Source of the DNA: CABZJG01 sp902512685
Lineage (GTDB): Bacteria > Pseudomonadota > Alphaproteobacteria > Rhodobacterales > Rhodobacteraceae
Length of the DNA stretch: 64,000 nucleotides
Direction of reading: 5' to 3'
Assembly: GCA_051201605.1 (NCBI GenBank)
Contig: CP179201.1
Span: forward strand, 2,232,001-2,296,000
Position numbers and translations under genes: made by a program. The first letter of the stretch is position 1. Each line of letters opens with the position of its first letter. This document shows positions 45,862 to 54,027 of the stretch, piece after piece. Below the pieces are notes generated by a model. It did no database searches, was not told where the DNA came from, and was given only the letters and a program-made list of their open reading frames with translations.

Positions 45862-46815
45862 TCAAATCCTCAAGCCACACTCATCAAACCCCTTTTTTAT
45901 GATCTCTTTCTCTACATCGGTCAACTCCAGCATTGGTGCACGCACACGTCCTCCGGTCTGACCTAGAAGCTCTTGCCAATACTTGCCGAATGCGGTGGGC
46001 TTACCTGCAGGCTTCGTCCGCTTCATAGCGGCGCGCACCGGGTTCAAGCTGTCAAAGATCCGTCTAGCTTCGTCAGCTTTGCCTGCAAAAGCCAGGCGAG
46101 TATATTCGTTCATCCGCTGATCCATTTTTGTTTGCAGATGATACGGCGGCGACGAACATAGATAGAGCTTCCATCCCAGTTCCAGAATATTGTCTAGCCA
46201 TTCATGTTCTGCCGAGGTTGAAACATGGATACTGTCGCCAACCAGATGGGTCAACCTGACATACATATCGCGCGGAACAGAATATTTGATCGCCACGATA
46301 TTTGGCAGTTCGGCAATTCTGGCACATTCTTCGGGTTGCATAAGATATCCGCTGTCCGGGTGGCTCCACATGGCAATGCCGATATCCAACTCATCACAAA
46401 ATCGTTTGTAGTACTGGTAGAGAACTTCGCTTCTGTCAGAACAAAAACTAAGAACCGGGGCGTGCAGCACAATATAGTCTGCTCCGCAATTCTGGGCGTA
46501 ATGAGCCAGTTCAAGCGCCGTGTTCATATTCTGATCGGACACAGAAACAATAACCCCAGCCTTGCCAGCGCATTCCTCTACCGCAATCTCGAAATTGCGC
46601 TTGCGTTCTTCAATGCCCATTGAAAAGAATTCACCTTGTTTGCCCGCTATGAACAGCCCTTGGATATCCAAATCATCGATCCAGTGGCGAATGTTGGCGC
46701 GAAGACCCGCTTCGTTGAGTGACATATCATCATTGAAAGGGTTCAGCGCGGCGGCCCAGATCCCGGTCATGTTCTGGCGGGCATAGGCTTTGGCGTCATG
46801 CTTGGTGTATTTCAT
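45862..46815 (-). CDS. DapA/NAL-superfamily aldolase or lyase, divergent
   Basis: A 317-aa TIM-barrel of the dihydrodipicolinate-synthase/N-acetylneuraminate-lyase superfamily. The Schiff-base Lys is Lys177 in PNIVAIKYSV. The substrate loop, GTTGE in DapA, is AGKQGE (57-62), and the DapA catalytic Tyr segment (PYYN) is replaced by HAPVLSF. It is therefore unlikely to be lysine-pathway DapA; a lyase or aldolase on another 2-oxo acid is likelier. The start at 46815 is used because the sequence before it is low in family similarity. It is the first gene of the minus-strand run, across the promoter from the aspartate-dehydrogenase-like gene. Confidence 0.82.
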   Translation of the reverse strand: MKYTKHDAKAYARQNMTGIWAAALNPFNDDMSLNEAGLRANIRHWIDDLDIQGLFIAGKQGEFFSMGIEERKRNFEIAVEECAGKAGVIVSVSDQNMNTALELAHYAQNCGADYIVLHAPVLSFCSDRSEVLYQYYKRFCDELDIGIAMWSHPDSGYLMQPEECARIAELPNIVAIKYSVPRDMYVRLTHLVGDSIHVSTSAEHEWLDNILELGWKLYLCSSPPYHLQTKMDQRMNEYTRLAFAGKADEARRIFDSLNPVRAAMKRTKPAGKPTAFGKYWQELLGQTGGRVRAPMLELTDVEKEIIKKGFDECGLRI

Positions 46816-46904
46816 TTTGCTGGCGCCTTTTGATCCATTGCTTGGAGTGTTTTCACTAAGAAAACCTAATCTATAGAAGCGTTCCAATGGGAAGCAGGGA
46901 TGTA

Positions 46905-46925
46905 GGTATCAGTTTTTTTTATACC
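46905..46925. promoter_or_regulatory. GGTAT-N11-ATACC dyad, LysR-type site
   Basis: GGTAT (46905-46909) and ATACC (46921-46925) are separated by exactly 11 bp, fitting the T-N11-A pattern of LysR regulators. It sits in the divergent region between the DapA-like and aspartate-dehydrogenase-like genes, 67 bp before the latter. The LysR gene at 47768-48712 is the natural candidate to bind it. Inferred from pattern and position. Confidence 0.5.
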
Positions 46926-46991
46926 CAAGCCTTGTTAATTTTGCTTTATCACAATATCGACAAAGGTATGGGGATATCAATAAGGAAAACC

Positions 46992-47765
46992 ATGAAGCTG
47001 GCTTTGATAGGTAAAGGCGCGATTGCGCACTATGTAAAAACTGCTGCCACCCAAAGTGGGCATGTAGTGGCGGCTATTTTGGTGCGGCCTGAAAGTGTTT
47101 ATCAGAACCCCAGCCTTTATGTTGACGCGGTAATGCACCTTCCAGACGATATTGATCTTGTCATAGAATGCGCAGGCCATCAGGCCCTATCAAGTTTTGG
47201 GCCCGATATCCTGAGTCGTGGTATTAATTTGATTACGGTATCTATCGGAGCCTTGGCTGACGAACAGGTGCTTCAAAATCTGGAAAATGCGGCTATCCTT
47301 GGCAAATCAAAGTTGCTGTTAGCCAGCGGTGCAATTGGATCTCTTGATTGTCTGAAAGCCGCGACCACTGGGAAGCTGCAATCCGTAAGTTATGTTGGGC
47401 GCAAACCCCCCAATGGATGGAAAGGTTCCGCTGCCGAGAGCATGCTTGACCTCAATTCGCTAATAGAACCCCAGACGCATTTCGAAGGCAGTGCGCGGCA
47501 AGCTGCCCTCGAATATCCTCAGAATGCAAATGTGGCTGCAGCGGTGGCTTTGGCTGGACTAGGGATGGATCACACAAAGGTGTGCTTGATCGCAGACCCC
47601 ACGATTGAGCAAAACATTCATCAGATCAAAGCCTCGGGGGATTTTGGACAATTTATGTTTCAGATCCAAGGAAACTCTTTGCCAGACAATCCCCGCTCTT
47701 CTGCATTGGCGGCCATGAGCGTGGTTGCCAAGCTTGATCAGCTCAACGCAACAATTGAGATTTAG
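46992..47765 (+). CDS. Aspartate-dehydrogenase-like oxidoreductase
   Basis: A 257-aa NAD(P)-dependent protein of the NadX/aspartate dehydrogenase family. It has the N-terminal Rossmann motif LIGKGAIAHYV, IECAGHQAL, the family segments SIGALAD, SGAIGSLDCL and RKPPNGW, and PQNANVAAAVALAG. Aspartate dehydrogenase interconverts aspartate and iminosuccinate/oxaloacetate. In Thermotoga it feeds NAD synthesis. The start at 46992 follows AAGGAAAACC. It is the first gene of the plus-strand arm and ends 2 bp before the LysR gene. The true substrate here could be another amino acid or imine. Confidence 0.82.
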   Translation: MKLALIGKGAIAHYVKTAATQSGHVVAAILVRPESVYQNPSLYVDAVMHLPDDIDLVIECAGHQALSSFGPDILSRGINLITVSIGALADEQVLQNLENAAILGKSKLLLASGAIGSLDCLKAATTGKLQSVSYVGRKPPNGWKGSAAESMLDLNSLIEPQTHFEGSARQAALEYPQNANVAAAVALAGLGMDHTKVCLIADPTIEQNIHQIKASGDFGQFMFQIQGNSLPDNPRSSALAAMSVVAKLDQLNATIEI

Positions 47766-47767
47766 CC

Positions 47768-48712
47768 ATGATTGGCCGCCATTCTCGCATCGTTGATCGC
47801 GCTCTAACCAGACTAAAGCTGCGCCAACTGCGGCTTCTACTAACGGTGGGAACACACGGCAATATTCAAAATGCGGCGCGTGAGTTGGGAATTTCACAAC
47901 CCGCCGCCACTAAAATGATCCAGGACCTAGAGCTAGATTTCGAGATCAAGCTTTTCACGCGCACCAATCGGGGCGTTGTGCCCACAGTCTTCGGCGAGAC
48001 CTTGATCCGACATGGCAAGCTAATCTTTGCACAGGTCTCCAACGCTGCGCAGGAACTGGATGACTTGAGCGAAGGAAATTCAGGCCGCGTTGTGGTCGGC
48101 ACGCTGCTGGCGGCATCCACCAGCCTATTGCCCAACGCTATAGACATCCTTCTATCCGAGCGGCCCAATGTTGCGATTAAAGTCAACGAAGGCACCAACG
48201 AAGTATTGATGCCCGGTCTTTTGTCGGGCGAGATTGATTTGGTTGTTGGCCGTCTTCCTTCCCATCGTCACCGCGATCAGATCAAGCAAGAAAAACTATT
48301 TGAAGATCGCATTCTGGCCGTGGTCGGCAAGCAACACCCTTTAGCAGATAAAACGGACGTATCGTTTTCAAATACAAAGCCGTTTGGTTGGATCTTACCT
48401 CCGCTAGAAACCACGCTGCGCAGGCAGGTCGATCAGTTTTTTGTAAGGCAACAACAATATGTTCCGCCGTTGATGATTGAATCCGTATCCTACCTGACCA
48501 ATCGAACGCTTCTGCAATCGCGCGATTTGATCGGGTTGATGCCCGCCGAGGTGGTCACTCAGGATATTGCCAAGGGTCATTTAGTGCGGCTAAACTGGAC
48601 CGTTCCTTTTGGACATGGGCCAATCGGCGTATCGTTCCGGACAAATGATGATTTATCTCCTTCAGGAAGAGCCTTTAAAGCCGCGTTGCACAGGGCGGCT
48701 GATGCGCGCTAG
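47768..48712 (+). CDS. LysR-family transcriptional regulator
   Basis: A 314-aa LysR protein: N-terminal winged helix (GNIQNAARELGISQPAATKMIQDLE) and a GbpR/PcaQ-like effector domain (about 95-300). It is co-transcribed with the aspartate-dehydrogenase-like gene (2-bp gap) and probably controls the two divergent arms. Ligand unknown; a pathway intermediate is the usual inducer for this group. Confidence 0.88.
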   Translation: MIGRHSRIVDRALTRLKLRQLRLLLTVGTHGNIQNAARELGISQPAATKMIQDLELDFEIKLFTRTNRGVVPTVFGETLIRHGKLIFAQVSNAAQELDDLSEGNSGRVVVGTLLAASTSLLPNAIDILLSERPNVAIKVNEGTNEVLMPGLLSGEIDLVVGRLPSHRHRDQIKQEKLFEDRILAVVGKQHPLADKTDVSFSNTKPFGWILPPLETTLRRQVDQFFVRQQQYVPPLMIESVSYLTNRTLLQSRDLIGLMPAEVVTQDIAKGHLVRLNWTVPFGHGPIGVSFRTNDDLSPSGRAFKAALHRAADAR

Positions 48713-48814
48713 GTATCAGGTATTCACCAATTTGATATCAATATTCCGCCAATTCACTTGATGTGATGGCAAACTATGCTTGATCAGAAGCAGATACTTG
48801 GAAGGAAATAACGT

Positions 48815-50245
48815 ATGTATCCAGACCTAAAGCTGTTTATTGCAGGTGAGTGGCGCAAAACCGATGTCACCATACCGGTTATCAATCCAGCGACTGAAGC
48901 GGAGCTAGGGCGCCTGCCTTGTGCCTCTATAAAAGATCTAGATGATGCGCTGGAGGCGGCGGTTAATGGTTTTCAGATTTGGCGCAAAACATCACCACGT
49001 GCACGCGCGGACATAATAATGCATGCAGCAACATTGCTGCGTGAACGACAAGAGCAAATTGCATACTCCATTACTTTAGAACATGGAAAACCACTCAGTC
49101 AGGCCCGCTTAGAGGTCATTCGGGGCGCCGAATTTTTTGAATGGGATGCAGGTGAGGCCATGCGCACCTATGGCCGGATTATCCCTGCCGCACCGGGTCA
49201 TAAGTTTTCCGTCCATCATCAACCTGCTGGCGTTGTCGCTGCATTTTCGCCTTGGAATTTCCCTATGAGCCAACCGGCACGCAAAATTGCGGGAGCACTG
49301 GCTTCAGGTTGTGCAATTATTTTAAAAGCAGCAGAGGAAACCCCAGCGGGCGCAGTGCATATCGCAAAAGCATTTGAAGATGCTGGCCTGCCGGCAGGGG
49401 TTTTGAATCTCGTATTTGGCCAACCATCGGAAATATCCGAACACCTAATCCCCAAGGACCCGGTGCAGTTAGTGGCCTTTACAGGATCTACAGCAGTCGG
49501 ACGGCACCTGACCACGCTTGCCTCGCATCATATGACGCGCGTTCTAATGGAACTTGGCGGCCATGCCCCTGTGATTATCTGTGAAGATACAGACATCAAA
49601 ACCGCTGCAGTTTCTAGTGCTGTACGCAAAATGCGCAATACCGGACAGGTTTGTACCTCGCCCACTCGGTTTTTTGCCCATGAACACATTTTTGAGGAAT
49701 ACGCAGCCGGATTTGTCCAACGTGCGGCCTCTACACTCGTTGGCAATGGGATGGAACCAGGCATTGAAATGGGCCCCACAGCCAATGACCGCCGTATACC
49801 AGCCCTAATCGAATTGGTAGAAGACGCAAAAGCCAAGGGCGCAACGGTTGCCACGGGCGGTGGCCGTCACGGAGACCGAGGGTTTTTCTTTCAACCCACC
49901 GTTTTGTTAAACGTGCCCAAAGACGCGCGGATTATGCAAGAAGAGCCTTTTGGGCCCGTTGCCGTGATCAATCCTGTTGCGTCCTTAGATGATGCTATCG
50001 AGCAAGCTAATTCCGTACCTTTCGGCCTTGCCGGTTACGGCTTTACCAACCGAGCAGACTATATTGATCGCCTTGTGGATGAGCTTGAAGTTGGGAACCT
50101 GTCAATCAACACTCTTGAGGCATCTATGCCTGAAACTCCCTTTGGAGGGGTCAAATCTAGTGGACAAGGCCGCGAGGGCGGAACCGAAGGGTTGGAAAAT
50201 TACATGACAATTAAAAACGTCTGGCACTCCGCAAATATAACTTGA
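48815..50245 (+). CDS. NAD(P)-dependent aldehyde dehydrogenase
   Basis: A 476-aa aldehyde dehydrogenase of the succinate-semialdehyde dehydrogenase type. Visible are SPWNFPM, FTGSTAVGRHL, the general base Glu in LMELGGHAP, the catalytic Cys in NTGQVCTSPTRFF (about 283), and EEPFGPVAVI. It follows the LysR gene at 102 bp, with GGAAGGAAA before the ATG. In context it may oxidise a ring-cleavage or lyase-derived semialdehyde; that is inference. Confidence 0.9.
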   Translation: MYPDLKLFIAGEWRKTDVTIPVINPATEAELGRLPCASIKDLDDALEAAVNGFQIWRKTSPRARADIIMHAATLLRERQEQIAYSITLEHGKPLSQARLEVIRGAEFFEWDAGEAMRTYGRIIPAAPGHKFSVHHQPAGVVAAFSPWNFPMSQPARKIAGALASGCAIILKAAEETPAGAVHIAKAFEDAGLPAGVLNLVFGQPSEISEHLIPKDPVQLVAFTGSTAVGRHLTTLASHHMTRVLMELGGHAPVIICEDTDIKTAAVSSAVRKMRNTGQVCTSPTRFFAHEHIFEEYAAGFVQRAASTLVGNGMEPGIEMGPTANDRRIPALIELVEDAKAKGATVATGGGRHGDRGFFFQPTVLLNVPKDARIMQEEPFGPVAVINPVASLDDAIEQANSVPFGLAGYGFTNRADYIDRLVDELEVGNLSINTLEASMPETPFGGVKSSGQGREGGTEGLENYMTIKNVWHSANIT

Positions 50246-50597
50246 ACGGTTCTATAGCAAAACTACGCTATTATCGACAGAAGGAACTCCGCAAGGACCG
50301 ACTGATGTTTATTTTAAAGGCTTCAATATATCGACTTAAGGCTATTAAGTTTGCTCAAAAAACTAGCCTAATTTTATAAACTGGAATAGCATATTTTATG
50401 CAACTTTTATCTTGCGACGCCAAATTTGGTTTACTGAACTGGGGCGTCGGTGGAAGTTTCTAGCATCGCCCAGCGATAGATGGCCATTGCTTCATATTTC
50501 TCTTCGGCGATATGCCGCAGAATAAAGCGGTTCAGAAATATTGGTAGGTAAATACTCCAGCTCAATTAAGCGTGCTAATACTTAAGTGCACATGGGG
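50246..50597. other. Intergenic region with a short ORF remnant
   Basis: About 350 bp. On the minus strand, roughly 50530-50431, a frame without start codon reads ...LRHIAEEKYEAMAIYRWAMLETS and stops. The composition looks coding, so it could be the 3' end of a deleted gene. I cannot name it. Confidence 0.35.
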
Positions 50598-50906
50598 TTA
50601 GTCTACTACTGCTACCTCTTCGTAACATGTATCTGTCGGCTTATCCTTCGAAAGATAGTATTGCATTTCAACTGGTAACGTAATGAAAAATTGAGCAGCT
50701 CCAGTTTTTTCAAGGAGTTCTAGTATGTCATCGTCACTTTCAGCCACCCAATGACAAAACCAAAAATCTTCTTTGCCCAGCCAATGTTGAATGCATTCAG
50801 CTTTCTGACCATTACTATTCGCAAACCAATCAGATGATGAGATACCTTTACACATCTCAAGATATTTTTCTTTTGCATCACCATCATGAAATGTGTGGGT
50901 ACACAT
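50598..50906 (-). CDS. Small protein of unknown function
   Basis: A 102-aa soluble protein (MCTHTFHDGDAKEKYLEM...) with three Trp and a segment FCHWVAESDDDILELLEKTG that looks like the ferredoxin-like domains of small monooxygenase-type or DUF4242-like proteins. I do not recognise the family with certainty. It stands alone between the ALDH gene and repeat-rich DNA. Confidence 0.5.
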   Translation of the reverse strand: MCTHTFHDGDAKEKYLEMCKGISSSDWFANSNGQKAECIQHWLGKEDFWFCHWVAESDDDILELLEKTGAAQFFITLPVEMQYYLSKDKPTDTCYEEVAVVD

Positions 50907-50951
50907 AAAATGTTTTTTATATCCCTTCTCCCTAACCCAGCGCTAGATTAT

Positions 50952-51024
50952 TGCTAACATCCTGATATCATTAGATACAGCATACATGAGGTTACCACAA
51001 TAAAGCGTTTTTGGTCAGTAATCG
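50952..51024 (-). repeat. Dispersed repeat copy 1 (inverted)
   Basis: Reading the minus strand, this matches 63395-63480 over about 70 bp, including TGCTGTATCTAATGATATCA exactly and flanking GTTAGC, TTATTGTGGT and ATTACTGACCAAA. The two copies are in opposite orientation, 12.4 kb apart. It probably comes from the end of a tRNA-Ser-type integrative element. Confidence 0.8.
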
Positions 51025-51427
51025 ACTGGGCTCCAGTGCCATGGAGGTCTACACGGGCACTGTACCCAGCCATGAACCGACTGTGGAGTCTAGTAGTAGC
51101 CGATCAGATATATCTACTCAAATACCCGATCTTGAATGCCTTTAACGCGGGCAACTTGAAACAGGCCTGAGAAGTGTTTTACGCATATGAACCGATGATC
51201 CGTTAAGAGACCCACCCGAAAATGGGTCTAGAAATCCCCCAGTGTTTACTTTGAAAGCAAGGCGTGATTACCCGCTGGACTTTGCACAAATCAGGCCCAC
51301 TGTTGAAGCCAAACCAATAAGTGAAATCACTGTATCGACCAGCGCCAAGAGAAGAGAAAGTGCCAGCTTGGTATTTGGCAGATACTCTAGGTTTTGACAG
51401 ATAAATGCCTTCGTTTTTAAACCTATA
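51025..51427. other. Gene-free DNA with an imperfect palindrome
   Basis: About 400 bp without a gene. Arms at 51026-51040 (CTGGGCTCCAGTGCC) and 51055-51069 (GGGCACTGTACCCAG) form an imperfect inverted repeat of about 12 pairs. A shorter hairpin, GACCCA/TGGGTC, lies near 51210-51230. These look like ends of decayed mobile DNA; no transposase is recognisable. Confidence 0.4.
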
Positions 51428-52546
51428 TCAATGGCGCGATAGGAAGTCTGATACGCGTTCCAATCCGGCAGTTAAAATTTCAGGATTATTAGCATAGCCA
51501 ATCCTGACATACCCCTCCATGCCCAGCGCGGATCCTGGTGTGAACATCACACCTTGTTCCTGCAAGAGCGCGACACAAAAATCATATGACGACATCTCTA
51601 AACCAAGCTTTACAAGAGCCGTTGTACCAGATTCAGGTTTTATCCACGACAACTTGGGTTCCCTTGCAATCCAAGTTGTCAGATGTGCCAAGTTTCCCCG
51701 CGTAATGCGACGCGAGCGCTGAAGCAAACGATCACAATTTTCCAAAGCTAGAGTAGCAAAATGATCATCGATCATACCGACGCTGATCGTATCGTAATCT
51801 CGGTGGATCATCACCTCCTCAATCAACTCATCGGGCGCTGCAATCCAACCTAACCTGAGCCCAGCAAGACTGTAGGCCTTGGACATACCTGCCGTACTGA
51901 TCCCTTTTTCATAAATATCCGCCATAGATGCCGTCATGCCCTGACCTTGTTGGTCAGTTCCGCGATAAACTTCATCGCACAGGACCCAAGCACCAGCATC
52001 GCGAGCGATGTTGGCAATTTCCTCTAACATTTCGCGTGGGATAAGTGCACCTGTTGGATTATTCGGGTTTGTCAGGGCAATTAGCTTTGCCCCATTCGCC
52101 ACCATTTTTTTCAAAGCATCAAGGTCTGGTAGCCAACCCATATCTTCCCGCAAATGCAAAAGATCAATCTCAGCGCCAATACTTTTAGGGATGGAATAAT
52201 GTTGCTGATACGTTGGCACAATTGATATCACCCGATCTGAAGGTTCAACCAGAGTTTTATGGACCAACATATTTGCGCCAATTGTACCATGGGTGACAAG
52301 AATATTTTCATCACTTTGCTTGCAATAAAGAGCTGCAATCGCATTTCGAAGACGGTCCGAACCTTTGATTTCGCCATAGGTCATTTTAAGCGGAAGAAGC
52401 GTCGATAAATCAGCCTCATTGCGGCCCGTGATGTCAAGCAGTTCATTTATTGTTAAGCTCTCGACACAGGTTTCAGCCAAGTTAAACGCGCATTTGGTTT
52501 CCCATTCATTCATCCACATTTCGACGCCAAAAGTATCAATTTTCAT
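51428..52546 (-). CDS. Class I/II PLP aminotransferase
   Basis: A 372-aa fold-type I aminotransferase of the aspartate-aminotransferase superfamily. Motifs: LVTHGTIGANML, LIALTNPNNPTGALIPR, VLCDEVYRG, the Schiff-base Lys in STAGMSKAYSLAGLRLGW, and the carboxylate-binding Arg near MEGYVRIGYA. The N-terminus (MKIDTFGVEMWMNEWE) is that of a subgroup that includes capreomycidine-synthase-like enzymes acting on unusual amino acids, from memory. The start at 52546 has AGGTGAT before it. It is the last gene of block B. Confidence 0.85.
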   Translation of the reverse strand: MKIDTFGVEMWMNEWETKCAFNLAETCVESLTINELLDITGRNEADLSTLLPLKMTYGEIKGSDRLRNAIAALYCKQSDENILVTHGTIGANMLVHKTLVEPSDRVISIVPTYQQHYSIPKSIGAEIDLLHLREDMGWLPDLDALKKMVANGAKLIALTNPNNPTGALIPREMLEEIANIARDAGAWVLCDEVYRGTDQQGQGMTASMADIYEKGISTAGMSKAYSLAGLRLGWIAAPDELIEEVMIHRDYDTISVGMIDDHFATLALENCDRLLQRSRRITRGNLAHLTTWIAREPKLSWIKPESGTTALVKLGLEMSSYDFCVALLQEQGVMFTPGSALGMEGYVRIGYANNPEILTAGLERVSDFLSRH

Positions 52547-52669
52547 ATCACCTGCCTTTTTGGACTTAGAAAAGTTATGTAAATTGCCGACAGGCAGAGG
52601 AACCAATTAGACCCATTGATCCCACCCCGATCGGTGCCGCATTCTTCTTGATACCTGAAAGATTCACAA

Positions 52670-54004
52670 TCACACACGTTCATTGCTCGACATTTGCTCC
52701 AAAGCATTTCCTGCGGCCTCAACCGAAGCGTCAATATCGGCCTGAGTATGTTCGGTGCAGCTTTGATTATGAAGAATTTTATTACCGGAAAAGAAGATTC
52801 CCTGATCCCTCATTTTTTGTGAAAAATCAGCATACTTTGCCAAATTAACCGTCTGGCAAAAATCGCGATAATTCGTAATTTCTTCGAGATCAGTAAAGAC
52901 CGGATGAAACATTGAACCAATATTTTGAACGCGCATATTCTGTCCTGTGTCGACCGCGGCTTGGTTTAATCGCTTGGTTATTTGATCACCGATTTCAGAC
53001 ATCTTTTTATATCCGGCGTAATTATCACGGCTCATTTCCTCGAGCATGGTTTTTGTCGCAAACAGGCCCAAACGCGGAGCATTGTGGCTTCCATAATGTA
53101 GTACTTTGCCATATTCGATGCTTTCCATGATATGATCAGGACCTGCGATTGCAGCGATCGGAAAGCCTTGGCCCAGAGCTTTGCCATAAGTGACAATATC
53201 AGGCTTTAATCCGTATAATTCGGCAACACCCCCCGGTGCCACCCGAAATCCAGTGACCGTTTCATCGAGGTAAAACAAGACTTCAAACTCCCTGCACAGA
53301 GCTTCGACTGCGTTTAGGTAGCCCGGCTTAGGTGGAATGACCCCCATATTTGACATCACACCTTCCATAACAACACAGGCGATTTCATGTCCGTGAGAGC
53401 GCAGCACTCTTTCCAAAGCCTCTACATCGTTCCAGATACAGACCAAAGTATCCTCCCATGAACCCGGTGTTAATCCAGAGCTGTCAGGAATGCGCACGGG
53501 ATCATTTGGATGGCCAAGCGAAGTGACATACTGCGGGTTAGAGCTTACCAGCAGGCCATCATACCAACCGTGATAATGGCCCTCAAACTTGAGAATTTTG
53601 CGCTTACCAGTGATGCCGCGCGCCATTCTAACGCCGGTCATACAGGCTTCTGTGCCTGTATTTGCAAATCGCACTTTATCCACGTGGGGCAGCATGCTGA
53701 CCATCAATTCAGCAGTCTCTACTTCGACCTCAAGGGCTGTTGCGAAATGGGTGCCCCCAGCAACTTCTCGCTGAATCACCTCGACAATTTTTGGATGGGC
53801 ATGGCCCATTGGCAGACAGCCAAAAGACAGTTGCCAATCTATATATTCATTGCCATCTACATCCCAGACCCGAGATCCCCGTCCCTCTCGAATATAGGGC
53901 GGAAAGGGTTTGTAGTTCATGGGCCCTCGCGACGCAGAGCTACAGCCTTCTACCAACACGTCCATTGCGCGTTCAAATAAAACCTGGGATTGTTTGTGCT
54001 GCAT
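52670..54004 (-). CDS. Glutamate-1-semialdehyde-aminomutase-like aminotransferase
   Basis: A 444-aa class III aminotransferase closest in motifs to glutamate-1-semialdehyde 2,1-aminomutase: SSASRGPMNYKPFPPYIREGRGSRVWDVDG, MLPHVDKVRFANTGTEA, DETVTGFRVAPGG, and Lys in TYGKALGQGFP. It is probably not HemL itself: the gene sits in a catabolic-looking run, and this group includes aminotransferases of various beta- and gamma-amino acids. Between it and the unknown gene upstream is a gap of 23 bp. Confidence 0.85.
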   Translation of the reverse strand: MQHKQSQVLFERAMDVLVEGCSSASRGPMNYKPFPPYIREGRGSRVWDVDGNEYIDWQLSFGCLPMGHAHPKIVEVIQREVAGGTHFATALEVEVETAELMVSMLPHVDKVRFANTGTEACMTGVRMARGITGKRKILKFEGHYHGWYDGLLVSSNPQYVTSLGHPNDPVRIPDSSGLTPGSWEDTLVCIWNDVEALERVLRSHGHEIACVVMEGVMSNMGVIPPKPGYLNAVEALCREFEVLFYLDETVTGFRVAPGGVAELYGLKPDIVTYGKALGQGFPIAAIAGPDHIMESIEYGKVLHYGSHNAPRLGLFATKTMLEEMSRDNYAGYKKMSEIGDQITKRLNQAAVDTGQNMRVQNIGSMFHPVFTDLEEITNYRDFCQTVNLAKYADFSQKMRDQGIFFSGNKILHNQSCTEHTQADIDASVEAAGNALEQMSSNERV

Positions 54005-54027
54005 GTCTTATCCTATCAAACTTGTGA

